From Scleroderma bovista (taxonomy: Eukaryota > Basidiomycota > Agaricomycetes > Boletales > Sclerodermataceae), in assembly GCA_037178675.1 (NCBI GenBank), contig JAYMGJ010000340.1, forward strand, positions 62,001 to 126,000: DNA of 64,000 bases. Reading direction: 5' to 3'. The notes under the pieces are model-generated. The model was not told the origin of the DNA. It saw only the letters and a list, made by a program, of their open reading frames with translations, and did no database searches. Positions within the stretch are counted from its first letter, which is position 1. Each line of letters begins with the position of its first letter. Below, piece after piece: positions 12,345 to 25,020 of this stretch. Made by a program: the position numbers and the translations under genes.

Positions 12345-13900
12345 GAGTACAAGAGGTTGGGTACCTCGGTCAGCAATATTGTGATGGAAAAAGACGCATG
12401 CGAAGCGGGAGTAACAACAAAAGGATCAGAATTGCTTCACCTACTGTGACTCGGCCACTATATCGACACCGACGCGGCTATGCTAATGCTTTGCCACGTA
12501 TGTACATACTCCCCTTTAGCACTCAATATTCAATATTCAATGCTGAACCCGAAACATTCACGCTGTCTTGGCATAAAATAATGCAGGTGCATTACCTACT
12601 TAAGTACCAGTATATGACTTCTAAAGCTGCTACTGACTGCACATAAACTACGGGACATATGTACTTGAAAATGTCACACAATGTAATGTGGTGTGACGTC
12701 ACCTTGTCACTGCCGCACAATGGCCTTTCTGATCTCTTTACTGAGTTCAAAGGAAGACAATTTGGACGCCCATTATCCAAAGCCAGAGCTACTGCGCATG
12801 TGAGTATAAGACGGCAAGCTCAGTTCTGTACGCTCAAAATCTCTTGTTTTGGTTTGTAGACCAGTGTCAGTGTAGATGATACTGCGGCTCACTCTTGTCA
12901 CTCTAAATTTACTACTTCTGCAACAGCCCCATCGACCTGTGTGATGGATCAATATCAACTGTTCAACAATTCGAGTCGTTACCTGGACTTATCCGTCTTT
13001 GCTTGGTGATCAAACAGCACAGGTATATATAGGTTTAACGCGGGTTTCGTCGTCATCGCGGCGCTGGCGCTGCGTGGGCATCGTGAGGGGGTTTCTGTCA
13101 GGCGTTAGCCATCGTTATCGTCGTTCCCTGGCAGTCTCTGGTACGTTCCCCCGCTGGTAAAAATGGCCGGACGATCATGGTATGTTTTCTAACGCCATCG
13201 CAACCACGACGAGGGACAGTGGGGGTTGGCAGTAGGTATGACGAGTCTTGATGCGTTAATGATGCTTCTAAATCATCGCCGCACTCAAGCCACGGCGGGT
13301 GGTAGGTCTTCGGGCTTATTGTTAAGTATAGTATAATGAACTATGTTGAAAGACTCGTCACGGTACTGCTTGAAATGGTCTGGCTCATCCGGAAGCCATC
13401 CTGCACCAGCCTTAAATCTTGAGACCCTTCACTGTTGCTTCACTGCGCCACAGATACTTCATCAATTGATCGTAGTTATTAGTCGTTCTTGGGCACTAAG
13501 TTAGCACTCTCGAGACAAATAACTTTGGCTCGATATTTTTGGAACCAGCGCGCGTTACCGTCAGGTTGAGGTATACCCACTCAGTCCAACTAATTGTCAT
13601 GCGATATGTTAGAATTCGCGCAGTGAGTGGTTCGGGCGACGAGCAGGTGATCACGATGGATTGACGGGGGTGAGCCAAGTCCAAACGTGATGAAGTTACA
13701 GGGTACAGCTACGAAGTATTCATCTGTGGCTAGAACAACTATATCAAATAACTATTGATTAAATGCCTTGCGAGTTTGACACGTAGCGACCAAATATTCT
13801 GACGCGACATTACCTGCACCAGCCAGGCAGGCGACATAACCACATGTCGGATCGGATAAGTCATGCAAGGTAGATAAGTAATTTTCTGTGATCCCTTAAG
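12345..13900. other. Intergenic, upstream of the glycosyltransferase-like gene
   Basis: Probable promoter for the 12344 start, followed by about 1.2 kb in which nothing was recognised. Short open frames here are isolated and lack splice-compatible partners. Confidence 0.4.
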
Positions 13901-14204
13901 GACATTCGAAGAATAATAATCTTCCGAGTTAGCATGGAGTCCTCGTCGTCACGACTGCACATAGTTGGAATTGACAGTAAATCGATAATTATTGGCATGG
14001 ATCAACCGGAGAAAAAATCAGTGATCAATTCAAGGACACAAACTCACGATAAAGTGCCGAGCGGATTCCTTGTTTCAGATGTACAGAACACTGCGGGCTA
14101 TCCAGCCGACCCCCCAGGGTCAAGTACCGCCGGAGGGTGCAACAACAAATGGCACCTTGCTTTCCGAGTAGTATGGGTTACAACGATGGACCGATAAAAA
14201 AGAT

Positions 14205-14705
14205 ATACTCTCTGAAATGTATCCAAATGAATCAATTGCTTATTGTATCACCTCAACAACTTACCATCTGAAAGTTGTCTGAACAATCTGGTTGTACTCG
14301 TCCAACCGCCTCGCCAAGCGCGACTGGATATCTGAAGTACTAATGATTTGGTGTTTAAGACATGATATCATTCATCTTAATGTCGGGACGACTTAGCTCA
14401 CTGAAACATGACTTGCGTGATTCCAAAGACCTATGTTAGTGGAGATTATTTCCAATACGAAGACAGTTGAACTTGACTCTATGATGAACCGAGGAAAAAA
14501 TAACAGCCTACAGAAACAAGGTGTCCCAACGAGCCAATCCGATTAGGTAAGGAATGAGAGATGGCGACTCGAAGCTGCCATGGTCACTGATGTTCTTCTT
14601 AGAACTAAACCTGCAGAAATACTTCTCATGAGTCATGACAGTGGCGCCGGTGACAGAGTTTTGCGTAGTCACCAAAATTTTTCAGGTTGTCGTCATTAAG
14701 TAAAT
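14205..14705 (-). pseudogene. Exon-like fragments of an unrecognised gene or relic
   Basis: The minus strand holds stretches that look like short exons. One runs from an AG acceptor near 14335 to a GTAAGT donor near 14264 and reads as an amphipathic helix (IQSRLARRLDEYNQIVQTTF). Another, around 14515-14680, is open for about 50 codons, including SVTGATVMTHEKYFCRF. A third short piece lies near 14400-14431. I could not join them into one frame with confidence and recognise no family. They may be exons of an unknown minus-strand gene together with the fragments at 15.97-16.97 kb, or remains of a dead gene. Confidence 0.25.
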
Positions 14706-15973
14706 TATGCCATCTAAGATTAATCTTGGTGCAAAGGGTCTCATTGTGACCACTCAAGTGAGGCATGCGCCAGTAAGGAAAAACTGGGCCAATGCTACTC
14801 CTACTCGCATCCGATCCCTCGGTAGCACCATGGTGGGGGGGCCTTTTGAAGGGGATATGAAGAGTCAGAATAGGTACAGGGGTTTCCTAGTCGGATCGCA
14901 GACCAACCTTGTGGCATTATACGGCTTTCTTTCAGAAGTGTACAAAAAGAGTCTATGTGGGGTCATGTAGCCCAAATAGGACACAGTCTGCACAGTAAAG
15001 TTCTGATCAGCTCAAATCTTTGCAAATGCATCAGGCTGGATGTAAGATCCCATTTTCAGTCACCGTTCATGGGTAAGGAAGAGTATCATCGTCGACGTAT
15101 CGTATTCCAGCAGCATCGAGATCTGACCTGAACGTCCTGTTTTCTGCTATCAGATCAGAAATCTGATTGACACGCAAAATTACCTGTGGAGCCGGAATGC
15201 ATGATATCAACCTCCGTTTGGATTAGCATATCGTCCTGGCAGGTCTCATCCGATAAAAGCGTTTACGGAATATTGAGAGTTGAAAGAACGCAACAGGTGG
15301 ACGTGATTGCGAGCTCTTGTAGATAGGCAGCACCTGACCACAAAGCTTGGGGCCGTTTTGGAACCGACTATTTAATTTACTGATTGGACCTCGGAGGGGT
15401 TATCACGTTACATAATACATTGCAAGGCTCACATGCGAAACCCGTTTGGACAGACAGTCGCGCTGGTGCAAGGAAGAGTAATGTCGATGTCTACATTTTG
15501 GTCAGAGCTAGTACTTGCGTCTTGCGGCAAGAAGTACACGCTGATAAGTGTTTGTGGTGGTCACTTGTAACTCTTCGCGGGTTGGGCCGAAAACCTTCAT
15601 GGAGTATATGGATTCATCTCCGTCCCCTCGTTGCAAGTCGTCAAGCCTATAAGCGGTTGCACAAGACTTCGATCCATGGTACTGGTTCACCGTTTCCCCT
15701 CGTGCATCAGGACAGATTCCGAACCCACAGACTATCGCGGGATCGGATAAAATGATCTATGAAAGCTCTTCTGTACTTTGTTGGAGAAATTGGAGCCTGG
15801 AAAAGAAGCAAAACCCACCAGAGTCTTCGGCTATTGTTCGGACGCCACGAAGAAGAGGATCGCCCCGCATAGCACAAGTGCACACACGAGTTCTGGAACT
15901 GTTCTGGACTGTTTCTCGCGGTCTCATGGGCGAAGCTGATAAGTCGATCCTGGGCCACGAGGATGGTGGTCTC

Positions 15974-16339
15974 TTAACTATAAAACATGCCGGCGCTCGT
16001 CTGCCGACGGAGGCTCGCACCGGCATTGTACACCATTTCTTGAATCAGTGGACAATGCGCGACCGCCTCCTTCTCAGCCTCGGACCCCCAGTATAGCCAG
16101 CCCATCTGTTCTCTCTTATCTGTGAAAGCAAACTGTGATTGCCATGACTGACTGATTTCGCCACCTGTCATTTCGAGCCTGGAGATCACAAGGGAAACAG
16201 GAGACTGGGAGAAAAAGAACCCACGCCTGCGGGAACCGCCAAGGATCGACAAGTGTCCATCAATCACGAGACTTGTCATCACGTAGTTGGCGCCACCACG
16301 CTGTCACTGTTGAAGAGCAGCCCAGAAGCTCGCCATTTG
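15974..16339 (-). CDS. Possible small protein or gene fragment, unrecognised
   Basis: From an ATG near 16339 a short exon (MASFWAALQQ) can be spliced at a GTGACAG-type donor to an acceptor near 16182. This gives a frame of about 77 residues that ends at a TAA near 15974. The second exon is well composed: SQSWQSQFAFTDKREQMGWL, then YWGSEAEKEAV and a helical end. No family is recognised. It could be a complete small protein, one exon pair of a longer minus-strand gene, or a relic. The donor is not a consensus GTRAGT, which lowers confidence. Confidence 0.25.
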
Positions 16340-16689
16340 TGGCTTCTCTGTTGTTATTCTCGTTGGGTATAAGGGCAATCAAACGTGCTACAAGCTAGTA
16401 AGTGCGTAAATCTATCCTTACTAAATGTCTCGGGCGCTGGCAGTCGAACATTTATTACTCTGGACAGAATATATTACTACTGAAACCAAGAGTAATAATC
16501 AACCTTGGTGCCCAGTATCAGGACAACAAATGCGGTCGGATCCGACCGACCCTAAGACTCGAGGGCTCCCTTCACGAGGTCACCGTGAAGCAGGGCAGGC
16601 CTCCAGGCAGTTGTTCAACGTTGCAACGCCACCAATATTTGGGTCCCCCCACAAACGTACGAGGCGCACATACGTACGGTGCATCATGA

Positions 16690-16972
16690 TTCTTGAGACT
16701 ATCATGAGCTTGGCGTCACCGTCAATATCGTCTAATCCACTAGGACGGTAAATGCTTCCCATAGATTGGAATGCTTCAATCAGAAGTCGTCGTGCAGCCT
16801 TACTCTCCGTTGCGTGATCTATCATCCATCGATCTGTTCATTTGAGAGCTAACCTTGATTCTGGGCGAAGGGCACGTTCGCATTGCGCGACTGCCAGTGT
16901 ATAGAGGGACCGACCACAGGGGATATTGATCTCCGACAGCTGTTCCTTGGTCGCCTCCGAGATGCCCAACAT
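16690..16972 (-). pseudogene. Exon-like fragments of an unrecognised minus-strand gene
   Basis: An open segment from an ATG at 16972 reads MLGISEATKEQLSEINIPCG and on to a GTTAGC donor near 16853. A second segment (about 16830-16693) contains ARRLLIEAFQSMGSIYRPSG and ends at a GTACGT donor. The phases of the obvious splice sites do not agree: the first leaves two bases, while the second needs one. Either an exon is missing or the gene is broken. No family was recognised. It lies just upstream, in its own direction, of the 15.97-16.34 kb fragment and may belong to it. Confidence 0.25.
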
Positions 16973-18191
16973 TCCCGTCAGTTTTTCCTCCCCGCGACAC
17001 TCTTACTTCCCTTTTTTCTTATTCCTTATCAATTATAGCCAGAAATGTACTTATGGGGGTAAACATCATTCAACGATATCTTCCACTACTATAATGAACT
17101 CGACCGCACTAGCACGTACGAGGATACATTGCTTTCGAATCGGTGTTCGGATTTTTCATAAATGCGTATCGGATCGGCAAGTCTCCTTCCCATCAAGCAA
17201 CAAGGCTCTGGAGTAGCAACTTATCCTAGCTAGTAAGTAAACTTTGCGTTATCTTTTTCCGACCCGTGTGGCGCTCAATCAAAGTTCGAACACACCATGT
17301 GGAGCACACGCAGTTATGAGACCAAACTAGTAGGACTCGGGCTGAAAAATTTCTTCTGAGGGACCCTAACTTACGCTGCGCGTCCCTCAGCTAGAACCAG
17401 TCCAATCAATGGATGACTATATTGCTTTTATTGCTTCTGTATGCTATCCATGTATGCGAAATATATTTGTATGAAGGCAAGAAAAGCGAACCGGAAACCC
17501 GAAAACTCTATATCTACCCATGAGGGAATGCATGGAAATGAAGTACTTTGATTGGTCTTTGGTAATGATTTGGTTTGATTATCGAGTGAAGAGATGCAGG
17601 GCTGAGTATTTTACACCGTTAATGTCAATGAACAAGATAAAGTGAGGGAAACGTCAAGATCGAGGAAGACATCACGGCACGAGGAAGATGTAGATGTACA
17701 CAAAACATCTGAACCAAGAACGGTAGAGGACCAGGCAATAAGAGCGGACGCGAGAACGGGTGTACGGCAGAGACGGGGCGATGGGGCGGCGACAGTAGCA
17801 AGATTCGGAGCGAGAGCGGGGCGAGGCGAGACGCAGAAATGAGACGAGTTAAAAAGGAGCGTACGAGAATCGCAAGTATACAGTATATAGTTCCACAACA
17901 TTTGAATCGACGGATGAGTTACAGGATGGAGCTCCAAAAACGAGTGTAGTTGTTTGAGACGATGAAAATAGATTATCAGAACGAGCGTGCGTGTTTTGTG
18001 ATGAGGAGACCGTAAAGATTGTAGCAGGCCCACTGGGGCAAGAAGTCGAGTAAATTAGTCGCGCCCGCAAAGGCGCATGAATGTGTCACCATTCGAGAGG
18101 CCTTCCGTTCTTCTCTGCTCATACTCAGAGTGTGCATCTGAATGGGAGAAATCAGTACGAAAAAAAAACCCTCCAAGCAGTGCGCTCACAT
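16973..18191. other. Intergenic interval and 3' region of the disordered-protein gene
   Basis: Nothing recognised. The purine-rich part at about 17600-17860 (plus strand) opens a long frame on the minus strand (17611-18033), but its composition is simple and it sits where the 3' UTR of the 18192-20886 gene would be. Confidence 0.4.
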
Positions 18192-20886
18192 CTAGTTCCG
18201 CCATAAGCCCCTCACGGAACTCAACTTAGTCGTTCTCTGCAAGGCGGGCGTAGGCAACTTGGAGTTCCCAGTAAGCACACCATGTTCCGTAAGCCCGGAC
18301 CTTGCACTCCCATCGACGGGATATACGGGCACCTTGATTCCACCCATCGTCGCTGCTGAGCGTGGCACTTTCGAAGGCGTGGAAGACACCGTCCTCGAAG
18401 GGGGCGTAGGCAGCTTTGATTTTGGTGGAGGCGATGCGAGCATATGCGACACGCCAATTTTGGGTGCATTGGGCTGACGCGGAGGAGCTGGCATTTCGCC
18501 CGCCAACACGGACGCAAGCTTGGCGGGAGGAGTGAAACTCGTGGGCGATGGTATGCCGCTCGCCATCGTTCCGATATTGGGATCAGTAGTGGAGTAGGAA
18601 CTAAGCGCAGACCGTTTTGTCTGTGCTGCATGTACTGGGACAGACACACCACTTGCCCGCACCTTGGGCGTCTTTGGTTTGCTCGTGAGTCTAAATATTG
18701 ACTTTGTTCGGCTCGGGGTAGCGCTCTTCGCAGAGGAACCTTTCGATGGGGACGATGAATCCAAAGGATGGATCGACTCAGGCTGCTCAATAGCGACACC
18801 AGCGTTGGACTGGAATGATACTCGTTTGCTCATTGAAGGGAGGAGCGAAACGCGCGAGGTGCTGCCATTGTTCTGCTGGGTTATAGAACTCCAATTGGAA
18901 GGGAATGCAGACGTGGTCGGAGAAGGTAATAACGACACCTTGGACGACGATGCAGCAGGTGAAGATGAGTGTGCAAGGGACACTTGCGATGGGTTGCGGA
19001 ACGTCATCATCGTACTGGCAGAACCAGGTATGGGAGGCAATGCCGCCTCGAGCAAGTTCGCGCGCGAGGGCACACGCGGGATCGAAGGTCTGGCAACAGC
19101 AGACATCGGCTCTATCGCCGCCCTGCTGGGGGGTTCACCAGCACTCATAGACGGACGAGTCGGAGACATGGGCAAAGGGGGGATCTCCTGTGTAGGGGAA
19201 GAAAGCGGTGGCCGCGTGCCCGAGAACGACGGGCGCGATATTGAGAACGACATCCGGAGGGATGCAAGAGAGGCCTTTTTGTTGAGGTTCTTACTCGGCT
19301 TCGACTTGTCCACAGCGTCATTGCCGTTGCCCTCGTCGACTTCGCCATTATCCTCCACGGAACCGACGCTCGTTGTTGTCGTGGCTGTGGATGCATCATT
19401 GCGACCAGGGGAAAGTCGAGAGAACAAATTGATGAAGCGACGTTGCTTGGGCGTCTTTACATCTTTGTTCCGTGGCTGGGGCTTCTTACCCCTGGAAGGT
19501 GTCCGCGGGCTCAACAATGAGCCCGATTTGACCGGCTCAACGGCAGAAGGCGTCAAGGAAGCTGTTGTAGCAATGGACCAACGCGACTCGGAATGGATAC
19601 CTGCAAGCGCTGAGCGAAGGCGCTGTGATTGTGCGGATGCATCGGCGTCATCGGTGGCCGCTGTATACGCAATAGGGTATTCTTAATCAATTGTTGAATC
19701 TAAATGAAAAAGAACGACGACTTACGATGCAAGGGCAGCGCGACTACCGAAGATGGGAAAGAGGAAGCAGGAGACGCTCGAGATACGGATACAGAGCGTG
19801 AGGAAAGTAGCGCTGTGTGAGACGGCGAGAGAGGGCAAGGGATGCCATCCGCTTCAACGGAAACCGATGCGGTTTCCGAGAAAAAATTTCGGTCCACTTC
19901 TGGTGAGGATGGTAAAGCGATATTTTCAGCAAGACACGGCGGGGCGAAGGTTGCACTGGCAGGAGAGGTTGGGAAGCTGCCACAAGGAGTGGTAATGCAT
20001 GTGTCGCGAGAGTACGCGCACGAGAAGTTGGAGAGGGTTGGCGAGGGGAAGGCAGACTCCTTATCATCCTGCGGTTGGAGGAGGCGCACATCCTGGTCAT
20101 GGTGCGGATAAATGTCTTTTTTGACGAATGGGTAGCCGTCGGGATACAGATTGTCACGGCGGAGTATCAGATCCTGGTGAGATTCGCTATGAACCACGAC
20201 AGAGACGGGAAGAGGGGGTGTAAAAATGTCCTGGGGTTGGGTCTGGTCTGACGAGAGGGTGCTCGTAAACGAAGGCAGACGCGAAATTCGCATCGATGAA
20301 GAGCGTGATCTCAGCGCGCGAGACGACGCAGAATGTGAGATGGACGCCGTGGGGGATGGTGGTGGTGCGGGCAACGGCTGAAACGAGATTTTAGATATGA
20401 GTATAGTTGGAGAAAAAAACTGCCCACCTTGTCGCTGTGCTTGTGTGGAGTGGGTGGGGCGGAGTGCGGTGTCTTCCAGAGCGCCATTTCCTGCACGAGG
20501 AACTTCAGTGCGCGTGCGCGTTCGCGTTCTTCGAGCTGGTCGTCCTCAGAGACGACGTCTGCCTGACGGAAGAAGAGGGCATCGTAGGAAGGACAGGCGT
20601 CCGAGCGGGGGGAGGACGGGCCGTCCGCAGATGAGCGTGGGAGGAGGGGCGAGTCGGGTCGATCAATGGAGAATGTGCGGTGGGCACCGAGAGACGAGGA
20701 GGGCGAGGGCGACGGGGGGCGCGAGGAGGGGCGCCCGGGGTTGGTGGTGTTCTGTTCGGAGAGAACAAAGTCGTACTGGTGTTCTATCCAGGAGTGCACC
20801 CGTGCGTTGCGGGTGCTGGACGAGTCGGAGAGAAGCTGGGTGAGGAGGGCCGTGTAGGCTGCGTCATCGTCGGACATGCCGTGCAT
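18192..20886 (-). CDS. Long disordered Ser/Pro-rich protein, unrecognised
   Basis: Three exons join in frame to roughly 850 residues. Exon 1 begins at the ATG at 20886 (a second in-frame ATG is at 20877) with DDDAAYTALLTQLLSDS and an Ala/Leu helix around FLVQEMALW. Exon 2 enters after an acceptor near 20380 (PLPAPPPSPTASISHSASS) and is Ser-rich. Exon 3 enters near 19670 after a small intron and runs open to 18192. It carries a basic patch (KTPKQRRFINLFSRLSPGR), many S/T-P sites and short repeats such as R-V-S-L-L-P. It has no catalytic domain, membrane segment or signal peptide. The abundance of S/T-P and R-x-x-S sites suggests a phosphorylated scaffold or regulator; that is inference. The only structured part may be the first 60 residues or so. 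Confidence 0.7.
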
Positions 20887-21840
20887 GGTGGGTGGGTCGT
20901 CGTCGTCGTTGTGGGTGGGGGGGGGACTGGGAGAGAGTCGACTCTGCTCCCTGGACAGACTGGCCCTGTCCGTTTTATTGGCATCTGCGATATATTTTGC
21001 CGTTAACTTTTTCTCAACATAACACAAAACGTGGCCGCGAAGATCCACCCGATCCAGATCCCGCCTCTTGCCTTTTCTGGTGCCGCGGGACTCGCTTTCC
21101 CCACTGACATAAGCACACCCCCAATTTGAACCGTTGCAACAATTATTTTCGCAAGTCAACCCCTCGCTCTCTCCGGAAGCGAGTCGACGCGGTTCCTGCT
21201 CTCTTCTATCTACAAACCACAAACCATGCCAGAATCTTCCTCGCAGGATTCAACACCGTCCACCGTTTACTTTACTCCCGTCGGACCGTTATCCTCCAAG
21301 CGACCACAATGTTGTGACCGCCTCGTCGTATCGTAAACAAGCTAAATTACGCGGGACATGGGAATTTTCCTCGCATCCTTTCCTTCTTCATTCGGTACCG
21401 TTCTGTGTGTAATGGATCTCCACCTATGCAAAGCATATCACTTTGCTCCTTCTCTGGTAGTCATATAACAGTGCTAGCTATACCAACACCTACCTAGAAC
21501 GAATCTCTGTAGATCTGCTCACACCACTAGCATTATTACTACCTGCAATGGCTGCTCTCCCACACCTACTTTCATGACCACCCACTAGTAGCACTTGGCC
21601 CCGTCTATTGGCTTCCAATGCGCTCCAGAGCTACTATCCCGTGATCGCTTCCCAGGTCCCCGTTTCTATCCCTTGCATTTTTCACTCCCATTCAAAGTCA
21701 AATTTTCACCTCTCCATTGCAACGTACGTGACCGCGCCCTGTGCATCCACTAAGGATACTTGTTTGTCCCTTCTTCAAGGGTGGCTCCGCATGGGCCCGT
21801 AGTGGTACTAATTTTAACGTTCAAGCCTTCTAAATACCGT

Positions 21841-21920
21841 GGTAGTACTACCCGTTAATCATCCTCTCAGGCTCTCTCAGGGCTGTAGCTTCAGTGCTAC
21901 TAGTACTCGTACTAGTACTA
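21841..21920. repeat. Cluster of short palindromes built from TAGTACTA/ACTAGTAC
   Basis: A perfect 12-bp palindrome, GGTAGTACTACC, sits at 21841-21852. An inverted repeat ACTAGTAC / GTACTAGT with a 2-base spacer lies at 21899-21916 and is followed at once by ACTA. Related ACTAGTA or GTACTA words also occur around 21585 and 21805. No gene explains them. Confidence 0.6.
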
Positions 21921-24726
21921 ATCGTATTTTCCCCATCTCAAGCGCGGAGCCAACTCAACTCAATCACACTCCCGCCCACGGCAATCATATCACAGCAATG
22001 TCGATTTAGATAATGGGCGAGGGTTGATGGAAGAATGGACGCATAAGCATGTCAAAGATGCAAATCATAATAAATAAATCCTTGCTACCCCAGACGAGTG
22101 TGGCAGCACCCCCGTTCCTCCATCGCTCACCCCTGCGTGGTTAAGTACACAATTGTTACTCGGTCTCCAGCGGCCACTGGTCCTTCGATACTCTGCCACC
22201 ACCGCCACTTTAGCCGCTGTCTCGGATACCAGTGACAGTTATATATGGACGCGGCACCGGAGAAAACGGCTTGTTGAAAGATTAGGGCCTTGTGTGGATT
22301 ATGATACATAGTATATCTTCTGCGATTCAAGCATGCAATCAGTGCGAAACGTTTTATTCGCCAATATCTGTTACAAACTGTTGGGTGGAACTATTTCTCA
22401 ACCAAACCTTTCCAAACAGTTCAACACCATGGGCCCTGGATGTGAAAACCTTCGTTGGCGAGATAGAGGCCGGTTGACTGGATAGTTCAAATCTGAGAGA
22501 GGCCCCCAGTGACGCTACACTTTTGAATACTCCGGTGACCTCTCTGAATATTGGGTGAGACGAGTCGGCTAAGCAAAGTAATTCAGTTAAGCGTCATTAT
22601 GAGGCTTAGCTTTGCAGATAGTAGTAGTTGCTGTACCGCTTCGTAAGCAGAAAACCTCAGCCAGTGTTGCTGTACTTCGTAGTATGCAGTCTCTCTTCGG
22701 TAGGATTCGTGGGCTCCATTGATGCTCAGGCTAGAAGGGCAATAGAGTTGAGTACTACCAATCGACACTGGTCCCAAGCATGCGAGTAATGGGTGCCATC
22801 GTAGGAGCAACAAGTGCCATGTGTCGTATCCAGCTGCTGGTGGGCATGTAGTAACCAACTCGACTCCACAGCGAGCAACGTCGCAGTCGAGCGTCGATCA
22901 AGGGCAGTACCTATTCAATCACCCCACTCTCTACTGACATCGCTTACTGGATCGTAATAACTTGAAAGCAATTGCAAGTCGTGTCCTCGAGAATCCATCC
23001 TCCTTGGGTCTCATATGCTACGAAGCAGTGACAACCTCTTTCACAGATCAGAATGCAGCCCCCCACCCAGTGCGGGAGGTATTTCTTCGTGCCATACCGT
23101 CGCACAGAATGATATGAATATGTGCCTTGTTTTTGCTTTTCGGCATGAAGGGGGGCCCGGCCGCTTCAAGATGACAATCGTCATCGCCGCCGTCCTGAGA
23201 TCGTCGTCAAGCGATGGGACTGATCACCTCATTCTTGACACGAGACATTTGCAGCAGAAGGCCCTGATCTTTTTTGCAGCCACTCGTACTCAGCGTCAGG
23301 TTTCAACGATCGGTCGATCGGCGGTTAATCAATGACGATCGATCGAGCACCTACAAATACACTTGGACTCAATGTCTGATACTAACATCCAAGCCCGTGC
23401 AGTGGCACGACAAACTCGCTCAACCTTGGCTATCTATTATTGATGCCGGTCCCGCGACGCTAATGTTTGATGGTGGCGCCCCATGGGTCCGCTTCGTCGT
23501 GTACTAATCAATATTTAACTTCAGTATCTAGGTCAAGTCCTCTACTGGCATCAAGTGTTCCCACACCCAACCTATGTACACCTGTTAACTTTCGGATGGC
23601 CTAGTGTGCTCACTTTGCGTCCAGATGCTCCCTCGGATGCATTACACATGGCCGGAACGACAACTGCCTGGCCCTGTGGGATATGTGTGACGGTCTAACC
23701 ATATATAGTCAGAATAAGCTGTCCATGTAAATATCATAAATATTTACATAAATAACCAGGTTTCCATTATGAATTTAATGTCTCTGCGTCCATTGCAATT
23801 CGACGCTAGGTGTACAATGAAAGTACCATAAATACGTTGGGCTGTCGTTGATTGTACTTAAGACCTCCCTAAGAAGTTGTCGGGTAAAAACCTGACGAAC
23901 GATAATTTGGAAGAAATGGATCACAGAAGCACTCGACAACTGAGTATTCTGCTCCGAGGACTTACATAGTCCCATTCGAACCAGAGGCTTGAAGACCGGC
24001 AACAAGCTAAAGGTTTGACAGTCTTCGCACAGTCGTCACTTGAATCTGGCCACACAGGACTCACATTCCTGCAATGCAGCTCCATCGAATGTAATGCCGA
24101 ACACAAAAGCGTAAATAGAATGACTCACTCACATCGCCTGTGCCGTGTGCGCCCCGTCATGGATATTCAGTTTTGTCTGAGCGAATTCCCTGCGTGCAAT
24201 TTGGAGCGTATAGCTTAACGACCACTGCGATTGCTGTGACCTCCAATGTAATCTGACAGAGGCCGAATCGAAACCGGTGGCAATGCTTGTAGGTGCGCTT
24301 AGACAGGCTAGTTTTCAGACCAACAGAATCTACCTTTGGGGTCAAGCTCTAAAGGACAACATCCGATAACTCGAGTGTATGCATACCTAGTTCTCGATCA
24401 CATCTTCACATCGATTAACAACTGGTTCACTGCGGATACGGTACTGTGGTTGGTCATAGTCATTTACATTACATTCGGGCTGCTGGCGAAGTAGGAATGA
24501 GTAGGAGGCGTGGATCCAGAGGGAATCATCCCAGTCAGAATACTTACAGCAGCTGCTGATGTTCAGGTTATGTGTGTATGTATGTGTATAATACTTTCGA
24601 CAAAGCTGCTCAATCGGACAACAGTCGCAAGGGCAAACTGACTGAGGGCACATAAGATGGCATAGGTTAACACGACAATATATCCCGACAAGGCGCACCT
24701 TGGACACCATCAACAAGCTGTCCTAA

Positions 24727-25020
24727 CTTTCCCATATTCAAATAGCTGGAGCGGATGGGTCGATACAATTGGAGAAAGATCTCGCCGAAGTAACAGGACT
24801 TGACAGCGACAACGGCGATAACTTGACGATATCGAGGTTCCTTCGACGTAAGTTACGCAAAGCCTCCGAAGTGGCACTCAAGGGAATTGTGCGATAAGTT
24901 CGCATCTACTCTCGGATCAACCGAATGGAGGAACCACATAGCGCCAATGCGCTTTACGCTGCAAAACTGCGAACCTGTTCAATCGTCCTTGATTGCCTTC
25001 CGCCGAGCAAATTTAGATGA
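24727..25020 (+). pseudogene. Eroded coding segment with an in-frame stop, unrecognised
   Basis: The plus-strand frame from about 24727 reads IQLEKDLAEVTGLDSDNGDN, then SRFLRRKLRKASEVALKGIV. A TAA follows at 24895-24897, and the same frame continues VRIYSRINRMEEPHSANALY to a stop at 25018-25020. The amino-acid make-up (charged, helical, few rare residues) looks like real protein sequence, but there is no start codon, no clear splice sites and no family match. The best reading is a degraded gene or transposon fragment. Confidence 0.3.

Noticed and set aside
18664..19686. A 340-codon plus-strand open frame opposite the disordered-protein gene
   Set aside because: It lies entirely antisense to the third exon of the 18192-20886 gene and has the Asp/Gly/Val-rich make-up expected from the complement of Ser/Pro codons. 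No domain seen.
20311..21222. A 303-codon minus-strand frame extending upstream of the disordered-protein start
   Set aside because: The part before the ATG at 20886 reads like untranslated leader, and the part after 20440 enters the first intron. The spliced model is better supported.
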